In this document: piece after piece, positions 1-6,036 of the stretch
How positions within the stretch are numbered: position 1 is the stretch's first letter
Layout of the letters: every line of letters begins with the position of its first letter
DNA from: an uncultured Sulfitobacter sp.
GTDB taxonomy: Bacteria > Pseudomonadota > Alphaproteobacteria > Rhodobacterales > Rhodobacteraceae
Assembly: GCA_937923365.1 (NCBI GenBank)
Contig: CALAIJ010000147.1
Location: 1-6,036, forward strand
Length of the DNA: 6,036 nucleotides
Direction: 5' to 3'
Program-made: the position numbers and the translations under genes
Notes under the pieces: model-generated
What the model saw: only the letters and a program-made list of their open reading frames with translations
What the model was told of the DNA's origin: nothing
The model's database searches: none

Positions 1-975
1 GCGATCCTTGCGCGCCGGATGATGTTTGACGGCTGGTACGGGCTGGGCCCCGAGGACCGAATGCTGCACGCTGGCGCGTTCAACTGGACCTATACGCTGG
101 GCACGGGGTTGATGGACCCTTGGACGATGGGCGCAACCGCATTGATCCCTGACGCGGGCACACCCCCGCGCGATTTGCCTGCGTTGATGGCACACCACAC
201 GGCCACCATCTTTGCGGCGGCACCGGGAGTGTACCGGCAACTGCTTGCCACGCACTCCGAGGTGGCTGTGCCCACGTTGCGCCATGGCTTGAGCGCTGGG
301 GAAAAGATGTCGGCAGCGGTTCGCGATGACTGGCAAAAGGCCAGCGGATGCGCGGTATACGAAGCCTTTGGCATGTCCGAATGTTCCACATTTATCTCAG
401 GCGCGCCGGGCCGCGCCGTGAGGGGCGATGCGGTGGGCTACGCGCAAGAGGGCCGCCGCGTGGCAATTGTGGGCGATGAAGGCCCCTTGCCCGATGGCAC
501 GGCAGGCACAATTGCCATTCACAAAAGCGATCAAGGATTGATGCTGGGCTATCTTGATGCGCCACAAGAAACGGCTGCGAAATATCAGGGCGCGTGGTTC
601 CTGACAGGCGATCAAGGCATCAAGGCGCCTGATGGCCAGATCACCTATCTGGGCCGCAACGATGACATGATGAACGCAGGCGGCTTTCGCGTCTCACCGC
701 TGGAGGTGGAAAGCGCCCTGGCGGGCGTGGACGGCCTGACAGGCGTGGCGGCGGTGCCCGTGACCGTGAAGCGCGATGTGGAAGTGATCGCCGCGTTCTA
801 CACCGGCCCTGCCCCTCTGGACGAAGACGCCCTGCGCCGTTATGCCCAAACCAAGCTGGCGCGCTACAAACAGCCGCGCCTTTACATACACGTTGCCGCT
901 TTGCCCACGGGGCCTAACGGCAAACTGCAACGCCGCGCTTTGCGCTCGGCTTATGAGGCGAACCAGAATGGCTGA
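1..975 (+). CDS. AMP-dependent acyl-CoA synthetase/ligase, 5'-partial (C-terminal 324 residues)
   Basis: This is a class I adenylate-forming enzyme (ANL superfamily, PF00501 plus PF13193 by recognition). Such enzymes activate a carboxylic acid with ATP to an acyl-AMP and usually pass it to CoA. The frame is open to the first base, so the start and the N-terminal P-loop (A3) motif lie outside; roughly 150-200 residues are probably missing. In fragment numbering I see the A5 motif YEAFGMSE at 120-127, the A7 motif WFLTGD at 199-204, the A8 hinge GRNDDMMNAGGFRVSPLEVE at 218-237 and the A10 motif PTGPNGKLQRR near the end. The A10 lysine that catalyses adenylation is Lys308, codon 922-924. All core residues in view are intact, so the enzyme looks functional. 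The A5 region followed by CSTFIS recalls benzoate-CoA ligase-like members, but the substrate cannot be read from this fragment. The gene overlaps the next one by 8 bases. Confidence 0.9.
   Translation, partial: AILARRMMFDGWYGLGPEDRMLHAGAFNWTYTLGTGLMDPWTMGATALIPDAGTPPRDLPALMAHHTATIFAAAPGVYRQLLATHSEVAVPTLRHGLSAGEKMSAAVRDDWQKASGCAVYEAFGMSECSTFISGAPGRAVRGDAVGYAQEGRRVAIVGDEGPLPDGTAGTIAIHKSDQGLMLGYLDAPQETAAKYQGAWFLTGDQGIKAPDGQITYLGRNDDMMNAGGFRVSPLEVESALAGVDGLTGVAAVPVTVKRDVEVIAAFYTGPAPLDEDALRRYAQTKLARYKQPRLYIHVAALPTGPNGKLQRRALRSAYEANQNG
955..958 (+). promoter_or_regulatory. Ribosome binding site deciding the FrnE-like start
   Basis: GAGG lies nine bases before ATG 968, inside the end of the ligase gene. 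The alternative in-frame ATG at 953 would place this site at or after the start codon. The site therefore favours 968. Confidence 0.55.
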
Positions 976-1603
976 GCAGATCAAACTTGATATCATGTCC
1001 GACCCGATTTGCCCGTGGTGCTACATCGGCAAGGCCCATCTGGACAAAGCGCTGGCCGCGCACCCCGACCACCCTTTCGCGATTGAATGGCATCCGTTCC
1101 AGCTGAACCCCGACATGCCCGCAGAAGGTGTCGACCGTCGCGCGTATCTGGAAGGCAAGTTTGGCGGCAAGGAGGGGGCGGTGCGCGCCTACGCACCCGT
1201 GGTTGAACATGCCGAAGCGGCAGGCCTGACAATCAACTTCGAAGCGATGAAGCGCACCCCCAACACCTTGAACGCCCACCGCCTGATCCACTGGGCAGGC
1301 ATTGAAGGGCGGCAGACGGCTGCGGTCTCTGCCCTGTTCAAAGCCTATTTCGTGGACGCGCGCGATATTGGCGATACGGAGGTTCTGGCAGACGTCGCCG
1401 ATAGCATTGAGATGGACGCCGCCGTGGTGACGCGCTTGCTGGGCACGCAGGAAGACGCCCAAAGCATTCGTGACCGCGACAGCCATTCGCGCAGTATGGG
1501 GGTGAATTCGGTACCGACCTTCATCGTGGCAGGCCAGCACGCGGTGCCGGGCGCGCAACCGCCAGAACTTTGGGCAAAGGTCATCGTGGACCTGACCAGC
1601 TAA
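968..1603 (+). CDS. DsbA-family (FrnE-like) thiol oxidoreductase
   Basis: The 211-residue product is a thioredoxin-fold protein of the DsbA/FrnE/2-hydroxychromene-2-carboxylate isomerase group (PF01323). The CPWC redox motif is at residues 15-18 in the context SDPICPWCYIGK. The cis-proline loop is SVPTF at 181-185, and the FrnE-type GAQPPE motif is at 195-200. There is no signal peptide, so it is expected to be cytoplasmic, unlike DsbA. FrnE proteins act as disulfide oxidoreductases or isomerases, often linked to oxidative stress; the substrate here is unknown. The two cysteines argue for redox chemistry rather than the glutathione-dependent isomerase role, in which a serine usually replaces the cysteine pair. 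An in-frame ATG exists at 842, but that extension would lie wholly inside the ligase gene in another frame. The start at 968 has a GAGG at 955-958, nine bases upstream, and gives a family-like N-terminus. The 8-base overlap with the ligase gene suggests translational coupling. Confidence 0.9.
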   Translation: MAEQIKLDIMSDPICPWCYIGKAHLDKALAAHPDHPFAIEWHPFQLNPDMPAEGVDRRAYLEGKFGGKEGAVRAYAPVVEHAEAAGLTINFEAMKRTPNTLNAHRLIHWAGIEGRQTAAVSALFKAYFVDARDIGDTEVLADVADSIEMDAAVVTRLLGTQEDAQSIRDRDSHSRSMGVNSVPTFIVAGQHAVPGAQPPELWAKVIVDLTS

Positions 1604-1676
1604 TACACGCCCACTATGGTAAATGGGCCACATAGCGATTCTCTACCGCCCGCGCAGGTTTGCCAAAGGCCGTTCT

Positions 1677-1696
1677 TTGACCTAGCGTGAAGTCAA
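1677..1696. repeat. Inverted repeat TTGAC-N10-GTCAA
   Basis: Perfect five-base arms at 1677-1681 and 1692-1696 are separated by ten bases. It lies about 220 bases before the cytidylyltransferase-like gene and just upstream of a tandem repeat. It could be half of a regulator site, but arms this short also arise by chance. Confidence 0.3.
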
Positions 1697-1705
1697 TAAA
1701 GAGGC

Positions 1706-1725
1706 AAAAGACCTCAAAAGAACTC
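1706..1725. repeat. Two-copy 10-base tandem repeat AAAAGAMCTC
   Basis: The units AAAAGACCTC (1706-1715) and AAAAGAACTC (1716-1725) differ at one base. Together they make an A-rich patch with a period close to one helical turn, directly before the TAATAT at 1726-1731. The first unit also contributes to a GAGG/CCTC pair (1701-1704 and 1712-1715). It may be upstream promoter DNA or a chance slippage product. Confidence 0.5.
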
Positions 1726-1912
1726 TAATATTGAGCGGGCACATGGCAGGCAACACAACAACACCAAGCGCGGTGACTCTGGCGCAATCCACCTTATCCG
1801 TCACACCAGTACTGGTCGGCCCGTTGGCCCATCTGTTCACTGTGGCACCGGATTTTCCCTTTGCAAAGAACGGCATCAAGGCAATCTGGCGTAACGAGGT
1901 TGGCCCAGCTTC

Positions 1913-2323
1913 ATGAGCTTTGCCCCTTTGCCGCTTCACCGTGTCGTCCTGAGCTACGGCACTTTTGATCAATTGACGCCGACGCATGTCACCCACCTTG
2001 CCAAGCTTGCTAGACTGGGACGCGAAGTGATCGTGGGCTGCGCGACGGATACCTATTGTGCGGCCATCGGCAGACGCCCCGCCATGCCATACGCCGAGCG
2101 CCGCGCCCTGCTGGAAAGCTGCCGATATGTCAGCCATGTCATCGCACAGAATTGCGCTAGCCAGATGCGCACCGACATTGTGAACTACAATGCGGATATG
2201 ATCGCAATGGGCGCAGAGTTTACGGGACTCCTGGAAGATCTCAAAGATCTGACCCAGGTGCGCTACCTGTCTGACCGGCTGGAAGACGCACCGCGTTCCT
2301 TGCCCCTCTTGGCTGTGGGATAG
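1913..2323 (+). CDS. TagD-like cytidylyltransferase-fold protein with degenerate active site
   Basis: The 136-residue product aligns along its length with glycerol-3-phosphate cytidylyltransferase-type nucleotidyltransferases (about 130 residues; CTP_transf_like, PF01467). Active members join CTP or ATP to a phosphorylated alcohol. Family landmarks are YGTFD at 15-19, the second-strand segment EVIVGCATD at 38-46, AERRALLESCRYV at 61-73 and the segment from DIVNYNADMIAMG (88-100) to LKD (110-112). The HxGH nucleotide-binding motif reads TPTH at 22-25: the first histidine and the glycine are both replaced. The usual C-terminal RTxGISTT motif is absent and replaced by residues 119-136. These losses make ordinary nucleotidyl transfer doubtful; it may be a binding protein or pseudoenzyme. 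Start ATG 1913 has only a distant GAGG, 13 bases away; a TTG at 1928 is an alternative. No teichoic-acid or capsule genes lie beside it. Confidence 0.75.
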   Translation: MSFAPLPLHRVVLSYGTFDQLTPTHVTHLAKLARLGREVIVGCATDTYCAAIGRRPAMPYAERRALLESCRYVSHVIAQNCASQMRTDIVNYNADMIAMGAEFTGLLEDLKDLTQVRYLSDRLEDAPRSLPLLAVG

Positions 2324-2330
2324 GATAAAT

Positions 2331-2359
2331 GGGTCCTGACCCTAAACTTCGGGTTTGGG
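2331..2359 (+). terminator. Possible hairpin(s) after the cytidylyltransferase-like gene
   Basis: GGGTC (2331-2335) pairs with GACCC (2338-2342), or as a four-base stem with a four-base loop. Alternatively CCC/AAAC (2340-2347, one bulged T) pairs with GTTTGGG (2353-2359) around TTCGG. The two stems share bases 2340-2342 and exclude each other. The position eight bases after the stop fits a terminator, but no T-run follows, so intrinsic termination is uncertain. Confidence 0.3.
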
Positions 2360-2390
2360 CATTGCAGTTAACGCAACCCTAGGTTAGCAC

Positions 2391-2408
2391 TGACGCTGAG
2401 CGGCGTCA
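2391..2408. promoter_or_regulatory. Palindrome TGACGC-N6-GCGTCA, candidate operator of the efflux gene
   Basis: Perfect six-base arms at 2391-2396 and 2403-2408 flank a six-base spacer, 33 bases before the TTG start of the efflux gene. The size and symmetry suit a dimeric repressor site, and drug-efflux genes are often controlled this way. The same bases could form an RNA hairpin. A very weak promoter-like pair lies just upstream (TTGCAG at 2362-2367, TAGCAC at 2385-2390, 17-base spacer), which would place the palindrome near the transcription start. No regulator gene is next to it in the window. Confidence 0.35.
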
Positions 2409-2419
2409 CATTTCTGGCA

Positions 2420-2432
2420 CCGCTAAGCGGAG
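2420..2432 (+). promoter_or_regulatory. Ribosome binding site in a small palindrome before the TTG start
   Basis: GGAG at 2429-2432 lies nine bases before TTG 2442 and supports that start. The preceding bases form the palindrome CCGCTAAGCGG (2420-2430), which could fold as a four-base stem with a UAA loop and cover part of the ribosome site. Confidence 0.45.
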
Positions 2433-2441
2433 CTGAATTTC

Positions 2442-3662
2442 TTGCCTTCACCGACTGACGACCTGAAGATCGGCCGCGCCGAATTCGTAGCCCTGGTGGC
2501 GATGATGTTCGCGATTGTGGCGTTCTCCATGGACGCGATGTTACCCGCCATTCCGGCCCTCACGGCAGAGCTGTCGCCCGACGCGCCAGAACGTGTGCCT
2601 CTTATCCTGACCACATTCTTTCTAGGACTGGGGATCGGCACATTTCTTGTAGGCCCCCTGTCAGATGCCTTTGGCCGCAAGCAACTGATGATCGGTGGCT
2701 CGCTGATCTATATCGCAGCGGCGGGACTGGCATGGTCCAGCCAGTCGCTTGAGCTGATGTTGTTTGCCCGCTTGCTGCAAGGGCTGGGCGCGTCAGGTCC
2801 TCGGGTGGTGGCAATGGCTGTGACGCGCGATCTTTTCAAAGGCCGCGAGATGGCCCGCATCGTGTCCTTCATTATGATGGTTTTTGCTTTGGTGCCCGGC
2901 TTTGCCCCTGCGATCGGTGTGGGCCTGATATCCCTTATGGGATGGCAAGGGATCTATGCTGCCTTTATGGTATTTGCCACCATCTCGACCGTTTGGATGA
3001 TCTTCCGGCTGCCCGAAACCCTGCCGGTTGAGAAGCGCCGCCCGATCCGTCTCTCGCTTATCTGGGGCGCTGTCCGCGAGATTTTCGCAAACCGTACTGT
3101 GCGGCTGGCAATTGTTGCCCAGACACTCTCGATGGCGATCCTGATCGGGATGCTGTTGCTGGTCCACCAAATCTATTCAGACGTCTATGACCGCCGTGAC
3201 AGCTTTGCCTATTGGTTTGGCGCGGCTGCACTGGTGTCCGCGTCGGCCAGTTGGATCAATGCGGTGCTGGTTGTGCGGGTGGGCATGCGCCGCCTGATCA
3301 CATGGGCACTGATGGCACAAGTCGCGATCACTGCGACGTTCCTTGTCTTTGGCATGACAAGTTACGCGGAGCCCTACGGCTTTGCTGTTTTCCTGATCTG
3401 GCAAATCAGCGTGTTCCTGCAGGCCGGTCTGACCCTGGGCAACCTTAACGCCATCGGGATGGAGCCTATGGGCCATATCGCAGGTGTTGCCGCGTCGATC
3501 ATCGCAGGTATCTCGACCATGGCCGCAGCCTTGATCGCGGCCCCTGTGACAGTGTTGTTCGACGGCACAGTCGCACCGCTGCTGGCCTATGTACTGGGGC
3601 TGGCCGTTTTGGGCTATCTGACGATGTATGCCATGGCGCGGGTCGAAGCCGCGCAGGAGTGA
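2442..3662 (+). CDS. Bcr/CflA-family drug-resistance MFS transporter
   Basis: The 406-residue inner-membrane protein has about twelve hydrophobic segments in two halves, separated by a basic loop near residues 195-215. The length is normal for 12-TM Bcr/CflA proton-driven exporters. Recognisable signatures are SMDAMLPAIPAL in TM1 (29-40), motif A GPLSDAFGRK (71-80) in the loop between TM2 and TM3, the motif-B region ARLLQGLGASGPR (109-121), the proline/glycine-rich motif-C-like VPGFAPAIGVGL (151-162), and EPMGHIAGVAAS (341-352), a hallmark of this subfamily. Such pumps export drugs such as bicyclomycin or chloramphenicol, or natural metabolites; the substrate here cannot be deduced. The start is TTG 2442: the frame is closed by TAA at 2424-2426, no in-frame ATG lies between, and a GGAG stands nine bases before it. 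The gene converges on the lipoprotein gene with no bases between the two stops. Confidence 0.92.
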   Translation: MPSPTDDLKIGRAEFVALVAMMFAIVAFSMDAMLPAIPALTAELSPDAPERVPLILTTFFLGLGIGTFLVGPLSDAFGRKQLMIGGSLIYIAAAGLAWSSQSLELMLFARLLQGLGASGPRVVAMAVTRDLFKGREMARIVSFIMMVFALVPGFAPAIGVGLISLMGWQGIYAAFMVFATISTVWMIFRLPETLPVEKRRPIRLSLIWGAVREIFANRTVRLAIVAQTLSMAILIGMLLLVHQIYSDVYDRRDSFAYWFGAAALVSASASWINAVLVVRVGMRRLITWALMAQVAITATFLVFGMTSYAEPYGFAVFLIWQISVFLQAGLTLGNLNAIGMEPMGHIAGVAASIIAGISTMAAALIAAPVTVLFDGTVAPLLAYVLGLAVLGYLTMYAMARVEAAQE

Positions 3663-3666
3663 TCAC
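3659..3666. other. Shared convergent stop junction in palindrome GTGATCAC
   Basis: The efflux gene ends with TGA at 3660-3662 and the lipoprotein gene ends, on the other strand, with TGA at 3665-3663. The two stops form TGATCA, within the eight-base palindrome GTGATCAC. There is no intergenic room for a terminator, so each transcript must run into the antisense of the other gene. Confidence 0.9.
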
Positions 3667-3959
3667 GTGCAGAAGATGCCTACGGTCACATCGGTATAGA
3701 TCACCCCTGAAATGCGCCGCTCCGCCTCTGCGCGCCGTGACACCTCGCGGTACCCATCGGGGCAAATCTCAAGCGCACGGGCCGTGATGGCACGTTGAGA
3801 GACCGGCGTGACACCCAGCGCATTGCTGCGTGTGATCCGAAACACCTTGATCTGCGCACCAGTAGCGGTCTGGACTGTGGCGACGGGTTTGGCCTGTTGC
3901 GGCCCTGCCTCACACGCGCCCAGTGTCATGGCACTGACGATGGTCAAAACTCTCCACAT
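3663..3959 (-). CDS. Small predicted lipoprotein, unknown function
   Basis: The 98-residue product begins with a short lipoprotein signal: MWR, a hydrophobic stretch, then the lipobox LGAC with lipidated Cys16 followed by Glu. It is therefore expected to be anchored to a membrane on the periplasmic side. The mature part is short and has cysteines at 66 (EICPDGY) and 97 (IFCT, next to last), which could pair in the periplasm. I do not recognise a named family. The frame is open far into mfd, but the start at 3959 gives the signal peptide and has a strong AGGGGA-type ribosome site in the last codons of mfd. Only one base (3960) separates the mfd stop from this start, so it is almost certainly cotranscribed and coupled. 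A link in function to DNA repair is not implied. Confidence 0.8.
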   Translation of the reverse strand: MWRVLTIVSAMTLGACEAGPQQAKPVATVQTATGAQIKVFRITRSNALGVTPVSQRAITARALEICPDGYREVSRRAEAERRISGVIYTDVTVGIFCT

Positions 3960-3960
3960 G

Positions 3961-6036
3961 TCACTTCCCCTTTGATTTGTTGGCCTTTTCTTTGGCGACA
4001 ACATGTTCGGCCAGATCGCGGGCGATACCGAAGGCCCCTTTGATCTTGTCCTTGTCATCCTTCCAGTCGCGTCGCACGACGATCTTGTTGCCGCGCACCT
4101 TGGCCAGGCCGCGCTGGTCCTGAATGAACTTGACCAAGCCTTCGGGACTGGCGAACTTGTCATTGTGGAACTGGATCGTAGCCCCTTTGGGCCCGCCGTC
4201 CAACTTGGCGATGCCCGCACGTTTGCACATCGCCTTGATGCGCACGACCAGCAGCAGCGTGTTGACCTCGCGCGGCAGCTTGCCAAAACGGTCGATCAAC
4301 TCGGCGGCAAAACCCTCAAGCTCCACTTTGGTGCTCAGGCCGGAGAGACGGCGATAGAGGCCCAGACGCACATCCAGATCGGGCACGTATTTCTCGGGGA
4401 TCAGCACGGGCACACCCAGATTGATCTGCGGCGCCCATTGACCGTCTTCCTCAAGCACACCTTCCATCTGGCCGGATTTGATCTTGGCAATCGCCTCTTC
4501 CAGCATGGATTGGTACAGTTCAAACCCCACATCGCGCATCTGGCCGGATTGTTCCTCGCCCAGCAGGTTGCCCGCACCGCGAATGTCCAGATCCTGACTG
4601 GCCAACGTAAAGCCCGCCCCAAGCGTATCGAGCGAGCCCAGCACGCGCAGACGCTTCTCGGCGGTAGGGGTCAGCTTGGCGCGCGGCTTGGTGGTCAGAT
4701 AGGCATAGGCCCGCGTCTTGGAGCGGCCCACCCTGCCCCTGATCTGATAGAGTTGCGCCAGACCGAACATATCTGCGCGGTGAATGACCATCGTATTGGC
4801 GGTCGGGATATCAAGGCCCGATTCCACAATCGTTGTCGCCAAAAGCACGTCGAATTTGCCGTCGTAGAAGGCGTTCATGCGGTCATCAAGCTCGCCTGCT
4901 GCCATCTGGCCGTGGGCGACGACATATGTCAGCTCGGGCAGTTGATCCTTCAGGAACGCCTCGATCTCGGGCAGATCAGAGATGCGCGGGACGACATAGA
5001 ATGACTGCCCGCCGCGATAATGCTCGCGCAGCAGCGCCTCGCGCAGGGTCACAGCGTCAAACTCGGAGACATAGGTGCGGATCGACAAACGGTCGACGGG
5101 CGGCGTGCCAATGATGCTCAGATCGCGCACCCCCGTCAGGCTCAGCTGCAAGGTGCGCGGGATCGGTGTGGCGGTGAGCGTCAGCACGTGAATGTCCGTA
5201 CGCAGCGCCTTGAGCCGTTCCTTGTGGGTCACGCCAAATTTCTGTTCTTCGTCGATAACTAGCAGGCCAAGGTTTTGAAAACGCACGTTTTTCGCAAGCA
5301 GCGCGTGGGTGCCAACAACAATGTCGCAAGTGCCCTTGGCCATGCCGTCGCGGGTTGCATTGGCGTCCTTGGCCGACACGAACCGGCTCAACTGCCGGAC
5401 TTCGATGGGAAAGCCGCGAAAGCGTTCTGCAAAGGACTTGTAGTGCTGACGCGCCAGCAAGGTTGTCGGTGCGATGATCGCTACTTGCACGCCCGACATC
5501 GCGGCGACAAAGGCGGCACGCATGGCAACTTCGGTCTTGCCAAAGCCCACGTCGCCGCAAACCAGACGGTCCATCGGATTGCCTGACGTCAGATCGTCGA
5601 TCACTTCACTGATGGCGCTTAGCTGGTCGTCAGTTTCCGTATAGGGAAAACGCGCCGAGAACGCGTCCCACATGCCCGGTGGCGGCTCCAGCACAGGCGC
5701 TTTACGCAAGGCACGCTCTGCCGCGATGCGGATCAGCTTGTCGGCCATCTCGCGGATGCGTTCCTTGAGCTTGGCTTTCTTGGATTGCCACGCACCGCCG
5801 CCCAAGCGGTCCAGCAACCCTTCTTCGTGGCCATAGCGCGACAGTAGTTCGATGTTCTCAACCGGCAGGTAAAGCTTTGATTTCTCGGCATACTCCAGCA
5901 CAAGACATTCATGTGCAGCCCCGGCAGCCGTGATGACCTCCATGCCATGATAGCGCCCGATGCCGTGGTCCACATGCACGATCAGATCGCCGGGGCTTAG
6001 GCTGGTGGCCTCTGTCAGGAAGTTCTCGGCGCGCCG
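3961..6036 (-). CDS. mfd: Transcription-repair coupling factor Mfd, 5'-partial (C-terminal 691 residues)
   Basis: Mfd is an ATP-driven DNA translocase that removes RNA polymerase stalled at lesions and recruits UvrA to start nucleotide-excision repair. The frame runs off the right edge; with a usual length near 1150 residues, the UvrB-like N-terminal region is missing. In fragment numbering, the RNA-polymerase-interacting CarD-like domain begins with [17 protein letters not shown] (15-31). RecG-like helicase motifs follow: Walker [10 protein letters not shown] (161-169), DEEQ (262-265), [11 protein letters not shown] (287-296 region), [14 protein letters not shown] (398-411) and QIRGRVGRS (431-439). 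The translocation segment [20 protein letters not shown] comes next, around 470-489. The C-terminal TRCF (D7) domain follows from about 539. All visible motifs are intact; DEEQ replaces the DEEH of E. coli, which is common. A GTG at 5979 is internal, not a start. The lipoprotein gene follows directly. Confidence 0.97.
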   Translation of the reverse strand, partial: RRAENFLTEATSLSPGDLIVHVDHGIGRYHGMEVITAAGAAHECLVLEYAEKSKLYLPVENIELLSRYGHEEGLLDRLGGGAWQSKKAKLKERIREMADKLIRIAAERALRKAPVLEPPPGMWDAFSARFPYTETDDQLSAISEVIDDLTSGNPMDRLVCGDVGFGKTEVAMRAAFVAAMSGVQVAIIAPTTLLARQHYKSFAERFRGFPIEVRQLSRFVSAKDANATRDGMAKGTCDIVVGTHALLAKNVRFQNLGLLVIDEEQKFGVTHKERLKALRTDIHVLTLTATPIPRTLQLSLTGVRDLSIIGTPPVDRLSIRTYVSEFDAVTLREALLREHYRGGQSFYVVPRISDLPEIEAFLKDQLPELTYVVAHGQMAAGELDDRMNAFYDGKFDVLLATTIVESGLDIPTANTMVIHRADMFGLAQLYQIRGRVGRSKTRAYAYLTTKPRAKLTPTAEKRLRVLGSLDTLGAGFTLASQDLDIRGAGNLLGEEQSGQMRDVGFELYQSMLEEAIAKIKSGQMEGVLEEDGQWAPQINLGVPVLIPEKYVPDLDVRLGLYRRLSGLSTKVELEGFAAELIDRFGKLPREVNTLLLVVRIKAMCKRAGIAKLDGGPKGATIQFHNDKFASPEGLVKFIQDQRGLAKVRGNKIVVRRDWKDDKDKIKGAFGIARDLAEHVVAKEKANKSKGK

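Larger units (their letters stand above)
1604..1912. other. Gene-poor stretch with small repeats and one doubtful 57-codon ORF
   Basis: No confident gene or RNA is seen here. A possible + strand ORF runs from ATG 1743 (or TTG 1731) to TGA 1914-1916. Its stop overlaps the next start as ATGA, which is typical of coupled genes. However, its product matches nothing I recognise, its ribosome site is poor, and by hand count only about 33 of 57 third positions are G or C, which is inconclusive. The upstream half has a TTGAC/GTCAA inverted repeat and a 10-base tandem repeat. TAATAT at 1726-1731 could serve as a -10 box, but no good -35 box sits at the right distance. CTATG at 1614-1618 and CATAG at 1631-1635 could form a weak stem just after the FrnE-like gene. 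It has no T-run, so I do not call a terminator. Confidence 0.5.

Noticed and set aside
842..967. N-terminal extension of the FrnE-like protein from ATG 842
   Set aside because: The extra 42 residues fall inside the ligase gene in another frame and do not resemble the family, while ATG 968 has a good ribosome site.
914..1633. A 239-codon open frame on the - strand
   Set aside because: It is antisense to the FrnE-like gene and the ligase end, and gives a low-complexity H/R/G-rich product with no recognisable domain.
1614..1635. CTATG/CATAG stem after the FrnE-like gene as a terminator
   Set aside because: The stem is short with a long loop and no T-run follows.
1682..2137. A 151-codon open frame on the - strand across the gap
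   Set aside because: More than half lies antisense to the cytidylyltransferase-like gene, whose family match is clear. The product is not recognisable.
2340..2346. CCCTAAA, resembling a telomere repeat
   Set aside because: It is a single copy inside a small hairpin, so coincidental.
3960..4286. N-terminal extension of the lipoprotein from 4286
   Set aside because: The extension overlaps the mfd C-terminal domain in another frame and would bury the lipoprotein signal peptide.
4003..5004. A 333-codon open frame on the + strand opposite mfd
   Set aside because: It lies wholly antisense to well-conserved Mfd motifs and its translation resembles no known protein. Long antisense frames are common in GC-rich genes.

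Overview
The window looks like ordinary chromosomal DNA from an alphaproteobacterium, most likely a Rhodobacterales/Roseobacter-type organism. That placement is inferred from the fairly high GC content (about 60% by eye), the G/C-rich third codon positions, the tight gene packing and the style of the Mfd, Bcr/CflA and FrnE-type proteins. No database search was possible. I found no tRNA, rRNA, CRISPR array, insertion sequence or phage gene.

Left part, + strand (1-1603): the C-terminal two thirds of an AMP-forming acyl-CoA synthetase/ligase enters from the left edge. It overlaps by 8 bases a complete FrnE-like DsbA-family thiol oxidoreductase gene with a CPWC active site, so the two are probably cotranscribed. 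A stretch of about 310 bases without a confident gene follows. It holds a 10-base tandem repeat, a short inverted repeat and one doubtful small ORF whose stop overlaps the next start.

Middle, + strand (1913-3662): a 136-residue protein with the nucleotidyltransferase fold of the glycerol-3-phosphate cytidylyltransferase (TagD) type has lost most of the HxGH signature and the C-terminal motif. It may be a pseudoenzyme. A 118-base intergenic region with several small palindromes leads to a complete 12-TM major facilitator of the Bcr/CflA drug-efflux family, which starts at a TTG codon.

Right part, - strand (6036-3663): the transcription-repair coupling factor Mfd enters from the right edge, lacking its N-terminal part. 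One base after its stop begins a gene for a small predicted lipoprotein, very likely in the same transcript. The lipoprotein gene and the efflux gene converge, and their stop codons abut in a shared TGATCA.

The window does not show a clear new multi-gene system. The items most worth a second look are the degenerate cytidylyltransferase-like protein, the palindromes before the efflux gene and the uncharacterised lipoprotein coupled to mfd.
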